From Marmoricola sp. (GTDB lineage Bacteria > Actinomycetota > Actinomycetes > Propionibacteriales > Nocardioidaceae): a stretch of 64,000 nt of DNA. Shown piece by piece: positions 1-10,019 of this stretch. The translations under genes and the position numbers were made by a program. Within the stretch, counting starts at the first letter, position 1, and every line of letters starts with the position of its first letter. The stretch spans positions 1-64,000 of the forward strand of contig JAOPYE010000003.1 of assembly GCA_025964775.1 (NCBI GenBank), in the 5' to 3' direction. The notes beneath the pieces are model-generated. The model saw only the letters and a program-made list of their open reading frames with translations. It ran no database searches and was not told where the DNA came from.

Positions 1-674
1 AGGATCTTGCACAGCAGGTGCCCGTGCAGGGTCGGGACCGTGAAGTGACCGGTCACCGTGCCGTCACCGTTGTCGTGCAGGCTCAACCGGGTCCGGGATC
101 GTGCAGCGTGCTCCTCAGAAGCGACCAGGGCGTTCTCGTGCGCGTCGACGACGACCGGGTCGGGCTCGACCTCGGCCAGCGCACGACGAGCCGCACGGCG
201 CAGCAGTGTCGGCGGCATCGTCTGTGCCTTCTCGACCAGCCCCTGTTCGATCACCACCCGCTGTGCCGGGCTCACCCCGGCGGGGAGCTGGGTATCGGCG
301 TGCACGATCACCGCAGCATGCTCAGCACTGAGCCGGCCAGCAGCCAACGCGGTCTGGGTGATCGTGCGCTGCTCGAGCCGCGCCGAGAGCTGTACCTGCC
401 GGTGCACCACAGCGGGATCAGCATTCGTGGCCCGTGCCGCCCACTGATCAGTGCTCGCGGCCCCCGAGACAGCGGCGGCACCGCAGCGGTGCGCCGCGCC
501 CAGCGTGGCGAGCTTGATCGCAGCGATCCTGGCCTCGACACGACCCAGCGACCGCAACCGCGCCTGCTGCTCATCAGGGCTCAGGCCGCCCGGATCCTCG
601 GCAGCGAGAACATCCAGGCAAGCATCCAACTGCGCCACCGCATCAGTGGTCGGCGGTACTGCCAGCAAACTCAT
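1..674 (-). CDS. DUF222 / HNH endonuclease-type protein (13E12 family), partial
   Basis: Only the N-terminal ~224 codons are inside the window; the C-terminus, where an HNH nuclease motif normally lies, is off the left edge. The start is an ATG at 674 reading MSLLAVPPTTDAVAQLDA, preceded by AGGATGG. The visible part is the Ala/Arg-rich helical DUF222 domain, with stretches such as DEQQARLRSLGRVEARIAA and SGAASTDQWAARAT typical of the actinobacterial 13E12 repeat family. These proteins occur in many copies per genome and are thought to be mobile-intron or homing-type nucleases; their function is not established. Family call confident, activity unknown. Confidence 0.8.
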   Translation of the reverse strand, partial: MSLLAVPPTTDAVAQLDACLDVLAAEDPGGLSPDEQQARLRSLGRVEARIAAIKLATLGAAHRCGAAAVSGAASTDQWAARATNADPAVVHRQVQLSARLEQRTITQTALAAGRLSAEHAAVIVHADTQLPAGVSPAQRVVIEQGLVEKAQTMPPTLLRRAARRALAEVEPDPVVVDAHENALVASEEHAARSRTRLSLHDNGDGTVTGHFTVPTLHGHLLCKI

Positions 675-732
675 GAACCCATCCTGAGTCGAACACATGT
701 TCGAGTCAACAAGCAATCCACAGGCCAGGATC

Positions 733-1959
733 TCAGCTGGCAGCAGCCATCGAAACCCGTCCAAGCCGGCGTACCGACGCCGACGCCAACGGCAACAGCG
801 CGACCACGACGTACGCCGCCCCGCTGTACGCGATCACGTGGCTGATGCCGAACGCCACGGCAAGCCCGCCTGCGGCCAGCTGGCCGATCGGCATCGCCAC
901 GAACGAGCCGAGGGCGTCGTAGGAGTAGGCCCGGGAGAGCTGGTCCTCGGCGATGTTCTCCTGCATCGCCAGCGTCCAGCCGAGCGAGAACACCTGGATG
1001 CCCATGCCGCCCAGGACCGAGCAGACCAGCAGCACTGGCAGCGAGTCGGTGAGGCCGAACGCCAGGATCGGCAGACCGAAGAGGGCGACCCAGAGCAGAC
1101 CGGTGAACAACGGCCGCTCGAGCCGGCGCTGCATGAGCAGCACGGTCATCACCAGGGCGCCCGCTGCGTCGGCCGAGACGACCCATCCCCAGCCGCCGGC
1201 ACCGATGGTTGCCTTCGCGTGCTGCGGACCGAGCGTCCCCCAGGCTCCGCTCTGGATCGCGTTGAGGACGCCGAAGGCGAGAACGACGACCCACAGCCAG
1301 GTCTTGCCGGTGAACAGCGCCCAGCCGTCTCGCAGGTCGCCGAGCACCGAGGTGCTCCCGGTCCTCGGTTCGCGCTCGGGAAGTCGCACCCGGAGCAGCA
1401 GCGCGGCAGCAGCCACCCACGACAGCGCGTCGACCGCGACAGCCCAGCCGGGGCCTACGGAGACCACGAGCAGTGCAGCGATCGCCGGCGACACGACCCG
1501 CAGCGCTCCCTGGCTCAACGACATCAGCAGGTTGGCCTCCTGCAGCTCCCACTTGTCGACCAGCTGCGGCAGCACGCCCTGGAGTGCCGGGAACACCGTC
1601 GCCTGCAGGATCCCGTTGAGCGCCTCCAGGACGATCAGCATCCAGAGCTGGGCGTGGCCCGAGATCACCAGGAACGCCACGGTGCCCTGGGTCAGGGCCG
1701 CGCCGAGGTTGCCGTACCGCAGGATCAGCAGCCGGGGGAGCCGGTCGGCGATCACACCGCCGAACAGCAGGAAGGCGACCAGCGGGATGCTGTTCGCAGC
1801 CAGAACCAGGCCGAGCGCGCTCGGAGAGTTCGAGACGTGCAGGACCGCGAACGCCAGCGCGATCGGTGCCATGAAGGAACCGGCGTTGTCGACGAGCTTG
1901 GCGGTCCAGAACCAGCGGAAGTCCGGATTCCGCAACGGAGCCAGCGGCGAGGTCGACAT
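733..1959 (-). CDS. MFS transporter, EntS/MFS_3 type
   Basis: A 408-residue protein with about 12 predicted membrane segments. The N-terminus (PLRNPDFRWFWTAKLVDNAG) is typical of the EntS-like/DHA3 group of major facilitator exporters, and the basic loop DRLPRLLILRYG fits the conserved loop between helices 2 and 3. It probably exports a small molecule or drug across the cytoplasmic membrane; the substrate cannot be read from sequence. A TAGGTT hexamer ends six bases before the ATG, suggesting a leaderless mRNA. It is divergent from the acyl-CoA synthetase at 2031, so the two could share a control region, but no operator is obvious. Confidence 0.85.
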   Translation of the reverse strand: MSTSPLAPLRNPDFRWFWTAKLVDNAGSFMAPIALAFAVLHVSNSPSALGLVLAANSIPLVAFLLFGGVIADRLPRLLILRYGNLGAALTQGTVAFLVISGHAQLWMLIVLEALNGILQATVFPALQGVLPQLVDKWELQEANLLMSLSQGALRVVSPAIAALLVVSVGPGWAVAVDALSWVAAAALLLRVRLPEREPRTGSTSVLGDLRDGWALFTGKTWLWVVVLAFGVLNAIQSGAWGTLGPQHAKATIGAGGWGWVVSADAAGALVMTVLLMQRRLERPLFTGLLWVALFGLPILAFGLTDSLPVLLVCSVLGGMGIQVFSLGWTLAMQENIAEDQLSRAYSYDALGSFVAMPIGQLAAGGLAVAFGISHVIAYSGAAYVVVALLPLASASVRRLGRVSMAAAS

Positions 1960-1965
1960 CGATCC

Positions 1966-1971
1966 AACCTA
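1966..1971 (-). promoter_or_regulatory. -10 element of the MFS gene (leaderless)
   Basis: TAGGTT on the minus strand, six bases before the ATG at 1959. That spacing puts the transcription start at or next to the start codon. The same arrangement recurs at many genes here. Confidence 0.5.
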
Positions 1972-2030
1972 ACCCGCACAGGCGGTGAGCCGCCTCGACA
2001 TTTGATCGAGCCCGGGGCGAGCATGGCCCC

Positions 2031-3584
2031 ATGTACCCCGGAACGTGGGCGGCCACGACCCCCGACAAGCCGGCCGCGATCCTGGCCTCCTCCGGAGCGG
2101 TCCTGACCTATGCCGAGCTCGAGGACCGCAGCACCCGGTTCGCGCGCCACCTGTACGACGAGGGGCTGCGCCCCGGCGACGTCATCGCGCTGCTCTCCGA
2201 CAACCGTCTCGAGGCGTTCGTGGCCTACTGGGCCGCGCTTCGGTCAGGGCTCTACATCACCGCGGTCAACCACAACCTGAGCACCAGCGAGGCGGCGTAC
2301 ATCGTCGAGGACTGCGGCGCGCAGGTGCTGATCATCTCCGCGAGCAAGGCGGAGCTGGCGGCCGGCGTGCTGGCGCAGACCGAGGTCGCGCGACGGCTGG
2401 CTTTCGGCGGCCCGGTCGACGGCTTCGCGAGCTTCGAGGACGCGATCGAGGCGGCGTCGGACGAGCCCTTGGCTGAGCAGCCCCACGGCGACGACCTGCT
2501 CTACTCCTCGGGCACTACCGGCCGCCCCAAGGGCATCAAGATCGCGCTGCCGCCGATCCGCATCGACGAGCCTGGCTACCTCTACGTGACGATCTTCGGG
2601 GGGCTGTTCGGCTACGGGACCGAGACCGTCTACCTGTCTCCGGCGCCGATCTACCACGCTGCCCCGCTCCGGTTCATGGGTGTGGTGCAGGCACTCGGTG
2701 GCACGGTGGTGATGATGGACAAGTTCGACGCCGAGGCGTTCCTCGACGCGGTCGAGCGCTACCGGGTCACCGACACCCAGGTGGTCCCGACGATGTTCGT
2801 GCGGCTGCTCAAGCTTCCCGAGGAGCGGCGCGCCGCGGCCGACACCTCGTCGTTCCGGACGGTCGTGCACGCGGCCGCGCCGTGCCCGATCGAGGTCAAG
2901 CGCCAGATGATCGACTGGTTCGGGCCGGTGATCCACGAGTACTACGCGAGCACGGAGGCGATCGGCGCCACCTACGTGAACTCCAGCGACTGGCTCGCGC
3001 ATCCCGGGACCGTGGGCAAGCCGTTGCTCGGTATCCCCCGGATCTGCAGCCCCGAGGGGGAGCTGCTCGGGCCGGACGAGATCGGCACCGTCTACTTCGA
3101 GCGCGAGGTGCTGTCGTTCAGCTACCACGGCGACCCGGAGAAGACGGCGAGCACCCAGCATCCCGAGCACCCGAACTGGGCGACCGTCGGCGACCTCGGG
3201 TACCTCGACGCCGAGGGGTACCTGTTCCTGACCGACCGCAAGGCCTTCATGATCATCAGCGGCGGCGTGAACATCTACCCGCAGGAGATCGAGGACATCT
3301 TCAGCCTGCACCCGGCTGTCGCGGACATCGCCGTGATCGGCGTGCCGGACGAGGAGATGGGGGAGCGGGTCGTTGCCTACGTCGAGCCGTCGGACAGCGC
3401 CCGGACGATCCCGGTGGCAGAGCTGGTCGAAACCCTGACCGCGTTCGCCCGCGAGCGGATCGCGCACTTCAAGGTGCCGCGCGAGTTCATCCTCACCGAC
3501 GACCTGCCCCGCACGCCCCCCGGCAAGCTCGTCAAGGGCACCCTGAAGACCCGCTACGCCTCAGGCGAGGGTCACGCCGGCTGA
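2031..3584 (+). CDS. Acyl-CoA synthetase (AMP-dependent, FadD-like)
   Basis: A 517-residue ANL-superfamily ligase that would adenylate a carboxylic acid and transfer it to CoA. All core motifs are present: P-loop LLYSSGTTGRPKGIK (157-170), YYASTEA (304-310), GDLGYLDAEGYL (387-398), the DRK hinge (402-404) and the catalytic lysine K499 in RTPPGK. The C-terminal lid domain is complete, so the enzyme should be active. Substrate chain length or type is not predictable. The start ATG reads MYPGTWAATTPDKPAAI, normal for the family. The 3' end overlaps the convergent isochorismatase-like gene by 24 bases. Confidence 0.92.
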   Translation: MYPGTWAATTPDKPAAILASSGAVLTYAELEDRSTRFARHLYDEGLRPGDVIALLSDNRLEAFVAYWAALRSGLYITAVNHNLSTSEAAYIVEDCGAQVLIISASKAELAAGVLAQTEVARRLAFGGPVDGFASFEDAIEAASDEPLAEQPHGDDLLYSSGTTGRPKGIKIALPPIRIDEPGYLYVTIFGGLFGYGTETVYLSPAPIYHAAPLRFMGVVQALGGTVVMMDKFDAEAFLDAVERYRVTDTQVVPTMFVRLLKLPEERRAAADTSSFRTVVHAAAPCPIEVKRQMIDWFGPVIHEYYASTEAIGATYVNSSDWLAHPGTVGKPLLGIPRICSPEGELLGPDEIGTVYFEREVLSFSYHGDPEKTASTQHPEHPNWATVGDLGYLDAEGYLFLTDRKAFMIISGGVNIYPQEIEDIFSLHPAVADIAVIGVPDEEMGERVVAYVEPSDSARTIPVAELVETLTAFARERIAHFKVPREFILTDDLPRTPPGKLVKGTLKTRYASGEGHAG

Positions 3585-4052
3585 CACCAGCTCGTCGCAC
3601 GCGCTCCCGGCACACAGCGCCGTCAGCACCCTGGTTCTGAAGGCGAGCCGGACTGCGTCCAGAGCCGTGGCGGTGACGGCCTCGCCGATCCCGCAGACAT
3701 CGACCCGCTGGACCTGGTGACTGCGCAACCAGGGCTCCAGCGCGATCCCGTGGTTGGTCACGCCGTCGAAGGCGGACTCGCTGGATCCGGCCTCGGCGCG
3801 GGCGAAGATCGCGTCGAACGGCTGGGGGTCCAGGTTCGGGTGGAAGGCGTCACCGTCGGTGCCCATCCTGCCGATCTGCTGGTCCTTGCTGGCGACCACG
3901 ACCGCGTAGTCCGGAGCCTTGGGGTCCCTCCGGGTCCAGTGGTGCAGCAGGACGCTGATCTCGCTGGCCACCCGGGCACCGCCGACCACGGGCAGCGACC
4001 CGCCCTCGCAGAACTCGTTCTGCACGTCGACGACGATCAGCGCGTGCGCCAT
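3561..4052 (-). CDS. Isochorismatase/nicotinamidase-fold protein lacking catalytic Cys and Lys
   Basis: A 163-residue protein of the PncA/cysteine hydrolase fold. The first strand and catalytic Asp are intact (ALIVVDVQNEFCEGGSL, D9). At the normal GIATDHCVRATALDA site it reads GIGEAVTATALDA: two residues are missing and the nucleophilic Cys is replaced by Ala125. A cysteine (C120) lies five residues earlier, on the preceding strand. The metal-binding segment after the second strand reads VVASKDQQIG instead of the usual RDxH, and the catalytic Lys region reads AIFARAEAG. It is also about 20 residues shorter than typical PncA. Actinobacteria often carry NAD-salvage genes next to clpS, so this is probably a degenerate or repurposed pncA paralogue. 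It is probably not a nicotinamidase. Confidence 0.75.
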   Translation of the reverse strand: MAHALIVVDVQNEFCEGGSLPVVGGARVASEISVLLHHWTRRDPKAPDYAVVVASKDQQIGRMGTDGDAFHPNLDPQPFDAIFARAEAGSSESAFDGVTNHGIALEPWLRSHQVQRVDVCGIGEAVTATALDAVRLAFRTRVLTALCAGSACDELVSAGVTLA

Positions 4053-4058
4053 GGCACG

Positions 4059-4064
4059 AGGTTA
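4059..4064 (-). promoter_or_regulatory. -10 element of the isochorismatase-like gene
   Basis: TAACCT on the minus strand, six bases before the ATG at 4052; leaderless arrangement. It suggests the degenerate gene is still transcribed. Confidence 0.45.
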
Positions 4065-4096
4065 TCGATGTGTCCGGTATCTGCAAGGGTGTGCGC

Positions 4097-4450
4097 ATGC
4101 CCACGCGCGAACAGATCCAGTCCACGATCGAGTCCTACATCGACGCCGTCGGTCGCCACGACCTCGAGGCCACGGTGGCCGTCTTCGCCGAGGATGCCAT
4201 CCAGGAGGACCCGATCGGGTCCCCGCCGAACATCGGCCACGCCGCGATCCGCGAGTTCTTCACCAGGTCCTTCGGCGCCGCCTTCTCCACGACCCTGACC
4301 GGTCCGCTCCTGATCACCGGCGATCACGCCGCGGTGCACTTCACGATCAACGTGGAGACCGGCGGCGACCCCTTCATCGTCCGGGTGATCGACCTGATGC
4401 GGGTCAACGACGAGGGCCTGATCACCGAGGTCCGGGCGATCGTCGACTGA
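4097..4450 (+). CDS. Steroid delta-isomerase-like NTF2-fold protein
   Basis: A 117-residue SnoaL/NTF2-like protein. From the ATG at 4097 (AAGGGTG lies just upstream; an alternative start at 4070 adds nine residues) the three catalytic residues of bacterial ketosteroid isomerase fall at the same numbers as in the Comamonas testosteroni enzyme: Tyr14 (ESYIDAV), Asp38 (QEDPIGS) and Asp99 (RVIDLMR). The IREFF segment after the EDPIG motif is also family-like. The expected reaction is 3-oxo-delta5 to delta4 steroid isomerisation in the cytoplasm. No other steroid genes are adjacent, so a related enone or hydroxyacid substrate is possible. It is divergent from the isochorismatase-like gene. Confidence 0.8.
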   Translation: MPTREQIQSTIESYIDAVGRHDLEATVAVFAEDAIQEDPIGSPPNIGHAAIREFFTRSFGAAFSTTLTGPLLITGDHAAVHFTINVETGGDPFIVRVIDLMRVNDEGLITEVRAIVD

Positions 4451-4470
4451 AGACGCCCTATCGTTGATCC

Positions 4471-4767
4471 ATGTCCGCGCCCAGCCCGATCGAGCTCGAC
4501 GAGCCGGTCACCGATGACCTCACGGCGCTGGCGACGCCGTGGGTCACGATCGTCTGGAACGACCCGGTCAACCTGATGTCGTACGTGACCTTCGTGTTCA
4601 CCCAGTACTTCGGCTACTCGAAGAAGAAGGCGGAGAAGCTGATGCTCGAGGTGCACCAGGACGGCAAGTCCGTGGTCTCCACGGGTTCGCGCGAGGAGAT
4701 GGAACGCGACGTCCAGGCGATGCACGAGTACGGTCTGTGGGCCACGATGCAGAAGGCCGACGCATGA
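4471..4767 (+). CDS. clpS: ATP-dependent Clp protease adaptor ClpS
   Basis: A 98-residue adaptor that presents N-degron substrates to ClpAP/ClpCP. The core [18 protein letters not shown] and the following [20 protein letters not shown] helix are diagnostic, including the Asn-Asp-Pro segment that begins the N-degron pocket. The length is normal. It is followed after 10 bases by the DUF2017 gene, as in most actinobacteria. TATCGT lies six bases before the ATG, compatible with a leaderless start. Confidence 0.96.
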   Translation: MSAPSPIELDEPVTDDLTALATPWVTIVWNDPVNLMSYVTFVFTQYFGYSKKKAEKLMLEVHQDGKSVVSTGSREEMERDVQAMHEYGLWATMQKADA

Positions 4768-4777
4768 GGTCCAGCCC

Positions 4778-5353
4778 ATGACGGGGTTCTCCCGGCACCG
4801 CAAGTCCGGCGCCTGCGTCGCGACCTTCACCGCGTTCGAGGCCGACCTGCTGCGCTCACTCGCCAGTCAGCTGATCGAGCTCCTGCGCAACGAGACCGCG
4901 GCACCGGAGTCTCCTGACCCGCTCGAGGCGATGCTGGACTTCTCCGGCCCGACCCTGGAGCCCGAGGACCCGGTCCTGGCCCGGCTGTTCCCGACGGCGT
5001 ACCCGGGCGACGACGAGGCCGCCGCGGAGTTCCGGCGCTACACCGAGACCGACCTGCGCAACGGCAAGGCGTCCGGCGCAGCGAGCGTGATCGACGCCCT
5101 CGAGGAGGCCGGGCTGCCCCCGCAGCCGGAGGACGGCATGTTCATCGACGTCGAGCTGACGCCGGTGGCAGCGATCACCTGGATGCGCTCGTTCACCGAC
5201 ATGCGCCTCGCGATCGCCACCCGCCTCGAGATCGAGGAGGGCGACGAGGAGTACTGGCACGAGCTGTCCGAGGACGACCCGCGAGCCCAGGTCCACGACA
5301 TCTACGAGTGGGTGGGCTACCTGCAGGAAACGCTGGTCCGGGCCGCGAGCTGA
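4778..5353 (+). CDS. DUF2017 domain-containing protein
   Basis: A 191-residue acidic cytoplasmic protein starting MTGFSRHRKSGACVATFTAFEADLLRSL. It matches the actinobacterial DUF2017 family, which sits directly downstream of clpS, as in the Rv1331-Rv1332 pair of mycobacteria. The middle is rich in Asp/Glu (PGDDEAAAEFRRYTE) and the C-terminus is helical (DPRAQVHDIYEWVGYLQETL). The biochemical role is unknown; linkage to clpS suggests a part in regulated proteolysis. Confidence 0.88.
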   Translation: MTGFSRHRKSGACVATFTAFEADLLRSLASQLIELLRNETAAPESPDPLEAMLDFSGPTLEPEDPVLARLFPTAYPGDDEAAAEFRRYTETDLRNGKASGAASVIDALEEAGLPPQPEDGMFIDVELTPVAAITWMRSFTDMRLAIATRLEIEEGDEEYWHELSEDDPRAQVHDIYEWVGYLQETLVRAAS

Positions 5354-5409
5354 GCCCGCCCGACCAGTCCGAGGGCCGGGCAGCGGGCGATCGCCGCCGG
5401 ACGACCACC

Positions 5410-5415
5410 TAGGCT
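5410..5415 (+). promoter_or_regulatory. -10 element of the mec-cysO-cysM operon
   Basis: TAGGCT ending seven bases before the GTG at 5423; predicts a leaderless transcript for the operon. Confidence 0.5.
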
Positions 5416-5422
5416 TGTCCAC

Positions 5423-5866
5423 GTGTTGAGACTCGACCGGACGACGTACGACGCCATCGTCGCCCACGCCAAGCGGGACCACCCTGACGAGGCCTGCGGC
5501 ATCGTCGCCGGCGCCGAGGGCTCCGATGTCGCCAGCCGGCACATCCCGATGATCAACGCCGCCGGGTCGCCGACGTTCTACGAGTTCGACTCGACCGAGC
5601 TGCTGGCGCTGTACAAGGACATGTGGGCGCGCGACGAGGAGCCGGTGGTCGTCTACCACTCGCACACGGCCACCGAGGCCTATCCGAGCCGCACCGACAT
5701 CGGGCTGGCCAACGAGCCCGGAGCCCACTACGTGTTGGTCTCCACCGCCGTTCACGGGAATAGTGAGGGCCCGGTGGAGTTCAGGTCCTACAGAATCATC
5801 GACGGGGTCGTCACCGAAGAAGACGTGTCCGTGGACGACACCCTGCTCGCACCAGCCGAGCAGTAA
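5423..5866 (+). CDS. mec: JAMM/MPN metallopeptidase Mec (CysO-cysteine hydrolase)
   Basis: A 147-residue M67-family zinc peptidase. The JAMM ligands are all visible: Glu23 (PDEACG), His79 and His81 (YHSHT) and Asp92 (PSRTD). In Mycobacterium the homologue releases cysteine from the CysO-cysteine adduct during the alternative cysteine pathway. The GTG start is set by the leaderless TAGGCT element. It is directly followed by cysO and cysM. Because CysO here ends in Gly-Gly-Val, this peptidase may also be needed to expose the carrier's Gly-Gly end. Confidence 0.9.
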   Translation: MLRLDRTTYDAIVAHAKRDHPDEACGIVAGAEGSDVASRHIPMINAAGSPTFYEFDSTELLALYKDMWARDEEPVVVYHSHTATEAYPSRTDIGLANEPGAHYVLVSTAVHGNSEGPVEFRSYRIIDGVVTEEDVSVDDTLLAPAEQ

Positions 5867-5888
5867 CTCCGAGAAGCAAGAGGAACAC

Positions 5889-7468
<1,580 letters not shown>

Positions 7469-7476
<8 letters not shown>

Positions 7477-7879
7477 TCAGGTCTCCAGCCGGGCGACCGG
7501 CCGGGGCTTCGGCCGCGTGCTCGTGTTCGTCTACGGCATCCTCGCGTTCGCCGCGAGTGGTCGGGCCACCTTCGAGCTGACCACGAAATTCACCGACGCT
7601 CCGTTCCCGTACTCGCTCTCGATCCTGGCCGCGGTGATCTACGTCGTCGCGACCTGGGCGATCGCGACCAGCCGTCGCACGATCGCGGTCGCCGCGGTCG
7701 GTTTCGAGCTCACCGGCGTCCTGGCGGTCGGGCTGAGCAGCCTGGTCTGGACCTCGAAGTTCCCGCAGGCCAGCGTCTGGTCCGACTTCGGCAGCGGCTA
7801 CGGCTGGGTTCCCCTCGTCCTGCCGGTCGTGGGCCTGTGGTGGCTCCTCCGCGGCTCCGAAGCGCGCACCGGTGGTTGA
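7469..7879 (+). CDS. Small integral membrane protein, unknown
   Basis: About 136 residues from the ATG at 7469 (a GTG at 7463 is possible), overlapping the previous gene by eight bases. Four predicted helices follow a short polar N-terminus (SDQVSSRATGRGFGR). The WTSKFPQASVWSDFGSGYGW loop lies between helices 3 and 4, outside the membrane core. Small actinobacterial membrane proteins of this kind are conserved but uncharacterised. The 3' end runs into the repeat element that also encodes the start of the following MFS gene. Confidence 0.7.
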
Positions 7880-9140
7880 GGAGGGCGGGCTGCGCCCGTT
7901 GGTTCCTGAGGAGGGCGGGCGACGCCCGTCTCGAAGGGCTCGAAACCAGGTTCCCGCCAAGCACGTCGGCCTCGCGATCACCGCCCTCGCGCTCGGCGGC
8001 TTCGCGATCGGCACGACCGAGTTCGTGACGATGGGCCTGCTGCCCGAGATCGCAACGGGCATCAACTCCTCCATCCCGAAGACCGGCCACATCATCTCGG
8101 CGTACGCGTTGGGGGTCGTGGTCGGAGCCCCGGTGATCGTGTCGCTCGGGGCGCGGCTTCCCCGGCGCGGTCTGGCCGTGGCGCTCGTCCTGGCCCTGGG
8201 CCTCGGCAACGCGGCCACGGCGCTGGCGCACGGCTACACCCAGGTGATGGTGGCCCGGTTCGTGGCCGGCCTCCCGCACGGCGCCTACTTCGGTGTGGCG
8301 TCGCTGATCGCTGCGTCGCTTGTCGGCCCCGAGAAGCGCGGTCGCGCGGTCAGCGGGGTGATGCTCGGACTGTCGGTCGCGACCGTGGCCGGCGTACCGG
8401 CCAGCACCTGGCTGGGCCAGGACCTCGGCTGGCGCAGCGCCTACTGGGCCGTCCTGGCCATCACGGTGCTGACGGCGGTCGGGTTGCTGGTCTTCGTTCC
8501 TGGTCGTCCCGGCAACCCGGACGCCACCCTGCGGGGCGAGCTGACCGCGCTGACCCGCCCCCAGGTGTGGTTCGCCCTCGCGGCCGGGATGATCGGCTTC
8601 GGCGGCATCTTCGCGATGTACAGCTACGTCGCGCCCCTGGTCACCGACGTCGCCGGGCTCTCGCGCTCGGCGATCCCGTGGTTCCTCCTCGCCTTCGGGA
8701 TCGGGTCCGTCTTCGGCGCCTGGCTCGCCGGACGTCTGGCGGACTGGGACGTCGAGCGATCGGTCCTCGGCGGGTTCGTGGCCACGATCGTGGTGCTGCT
8801 CCTCGTCGTCGCGATGGCTGGCGTCCCGGTAGCGCTGTGGTTCCTCGTGCTGGGGGTCGGCGTGCTCGGCTCGGTCGTCGCGATCAACCTCCAACTCCGG
8901 CTGATGCACACCGCGGGCGATGCCCAGATGCTCGGCGCCGCCCTGAATCACTCCTCGCTCAACGTGGCCAACGGGCTGGGAGCCTGGCTCGGCTCGATCG
9001 TGATCGCAGCCGGTCACGGCTATCGCGCACCGTCACTGGTCGGCGCGGGGCTGGCTGCTCTCGGGCTGGTGGTGTTCGCCACCGGGCTCGGAATACGTTT
9101 CCCGACCGTCGAGAGCGCGGCCGAAACCCCCGCGACGTGA
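7872..9140 (+). CDS. MFS transporter, AraJ/DHA1 type, with a repeat-derived N-terminus
   Basis: Up to 422 residues. The conserved protein begins near residue 31 (VGLAITALALGGFAIGTTEF), the signature start of AraJ/YdhP-type major facilitators, with 12 helices and the LGARLPRRGL loop. There is no ATG near that position. The frame is open back to a GTG at 7872 that overlaps the upstream stop, with a TTG at 7900 as an alternative. About 25 N-terminal residues (EEGGLRPLVPEEGGRRPSRRA) are encoded by an intergenic palindromic repeat, so the true start is uncertain. Substrate unknown; relatives export sugars or drugs. Confidence 0.8.
   Translation: MVEEGGLRPLVPEEGGRRPSRRARNQVPAKHVGLAITALALGGFAIGTTEFVTMGLLPEIATGINSSIPKTGHIISAYALGVVVGAPVIVSLGARLPRRGLAVALVLALGLGNAATALAHGYTQVMVARFVAGLPHGAYFGVASLIAASLVGPEKRGRAVSGVMLGLSVATVAGVPASTWLGQDLGWRSAYWAVLAITVLTAVGLLVFVPGRPGNPDATLRGELTALTRPQVWFALAAGMIGFGGIFAMYSYVAPLVTDVAGLSRSAIPWFLLAFGIGSVFGAWLAGRLADWDVERSVLGGFVATIVVLLLVVAMAGVPVALWFLVLGVGVLGSVVAINLQLRLMHTAGDAQMLGAALNHSSLNVANGLGAWLGSIVIAAGHGYRAPSLVGAGLAALGLVVFATGLGIRFPTVESAAETPAT
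7873..7947 (+). repeat. REP-like palindromic element, two units in tandem
   Basis: Two copies of a unit resembling GGTTGAGGAGGGCG plus a small hairpin (GGGCG...CGCCC), ending in CGAAACC. GGTT at the left and AACC at the right form the outer inverted ends. A diverged single copy lies at 61670-61704. The element overlaps the start of the MFS gene. Confidence 0.65.
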
Positions 9141-9179
9141 CGCGCGTCGCGGGACATCCCCATTTCCGGCGTTGACCAC

Positions 9180-9185
9180 TAGCCT
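9180..9185 (+). promoter_or_regulatory. -10 element of murI (leaderless)
   Basis: TAGCCT ending six bases before the GTG start at 9192. It gives murI and the metallo-hydrolase their own promoter, separate from the cysM operon. Confidence 0.5.
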
Positions 9186-9191
9186 TGCGGG

Positions 9192-10019
9192 GTGGCGGAC
9201 GCTCCCATTGGCATCTTCGACTCGGGCTTCGGTGGTCTCACCGTGGCTCGCGCCGTGATCGACCAGTTGCCCCACGAGTCCGTCCTCTACCTCGGTGACA
9301 CTGCCCGACAGCCGTACGGGCCGAAGCCGATCGGGGAGGTCCGCGAATACGCGCTGGAGTGCCTGGACCACTTGGTGGACGTCGGCGTGAAGATGCTGGT
9401 GATCGCCTGCAACTCCGCCAGCGCCGCCATGCTGCGCGACGCCCGTGAGCGGTACGACGTCCCGGTCGTCGAGGTGATCCTGCCCGCGACCCGACGTGCG
9501 GTGGCGGCCACGCACACCGGCCGGATCGGTGTGATCTCGACGCGGGCGACCGCCGACTCGCAGGCCTACGACGACGCCTTCGCGGCGGCACCGCAGGTCG
9601 TGCTCACGACCCAGGCGTGCCCGAGGTTCGTCGAGTTCGTCGAGCAGGGAGTGACCGGCGGACCGGAGCTGCTGGCTGCCGCCCACGAGTACCTCGACCC
9701 GCTGGTCGCCGCCGACATCGACACGCTCGTCCTGGGCTGCACGCACTACCCGCTCCTCACCGGCGTGATCTCCTACGTGATGGGCGACGGCGTCACCCTC
9801 GTCAGCAGTGCCGAGGAGTGTGCCAAGGACGTCTACCGGGTACTGACCGAACGTGGACTCGAGCAGGCGGCCGGCACCACGCCGCAGCACCGGTTCCTCA
9901 CCACCGGCCAGCCTGAGGACTTCGCCGTCATCGGCCGTCGCTTCCTCGGTCCCGAGCTGGAGAGCGTGGCCCAGTTCGCGGGCGGCGCTCCGGCCGTGTC
10001 CCAGGTGATGGTCCTGTGA
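9192..10019 (+). CDS. murI: Glutamate racemase
   Basis: A 275-residue enzyme making D-glutamate for peptidoglycan. The two catalytic cysteines are present: Cys73 in [10 protein letters not shown] and Cys183 in LGCTHYPLL. The N-terminal [15 protein letters not shown] and the [11 protein letters not shown] loop are diagnostic. The GTG start is supported by the leaderless promoter and by family alignment. It overlaps the next gene by GTGA, so the two are translated together, as in the murI-Rv1339 pair of mycobacteria. Confidence 0.96.
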   Translation: MADAPIGIFDSGFGGLTVARAVIDQLPHESVLYLGDTARQPYGPKPIGEVREYALECLDHLVDVGVKMLVIACNSASAAMLRDARERYDVPVVEVILPATRRAVAATHTGRIGVISTRATADSQAYDDAFAAAPQVVLTTQACPRFVEFVEQGVTGGPELLAAAHEYLDPLVAADIDTLVLGCTHYPLLTGVISYVMGDGVTLVSSAEECAKDVYRVLTERGLEQAAGTTPQHRFLTTGQPEDFAVIGRRFLGPELESVAQFAGGAPAVSQVMVL

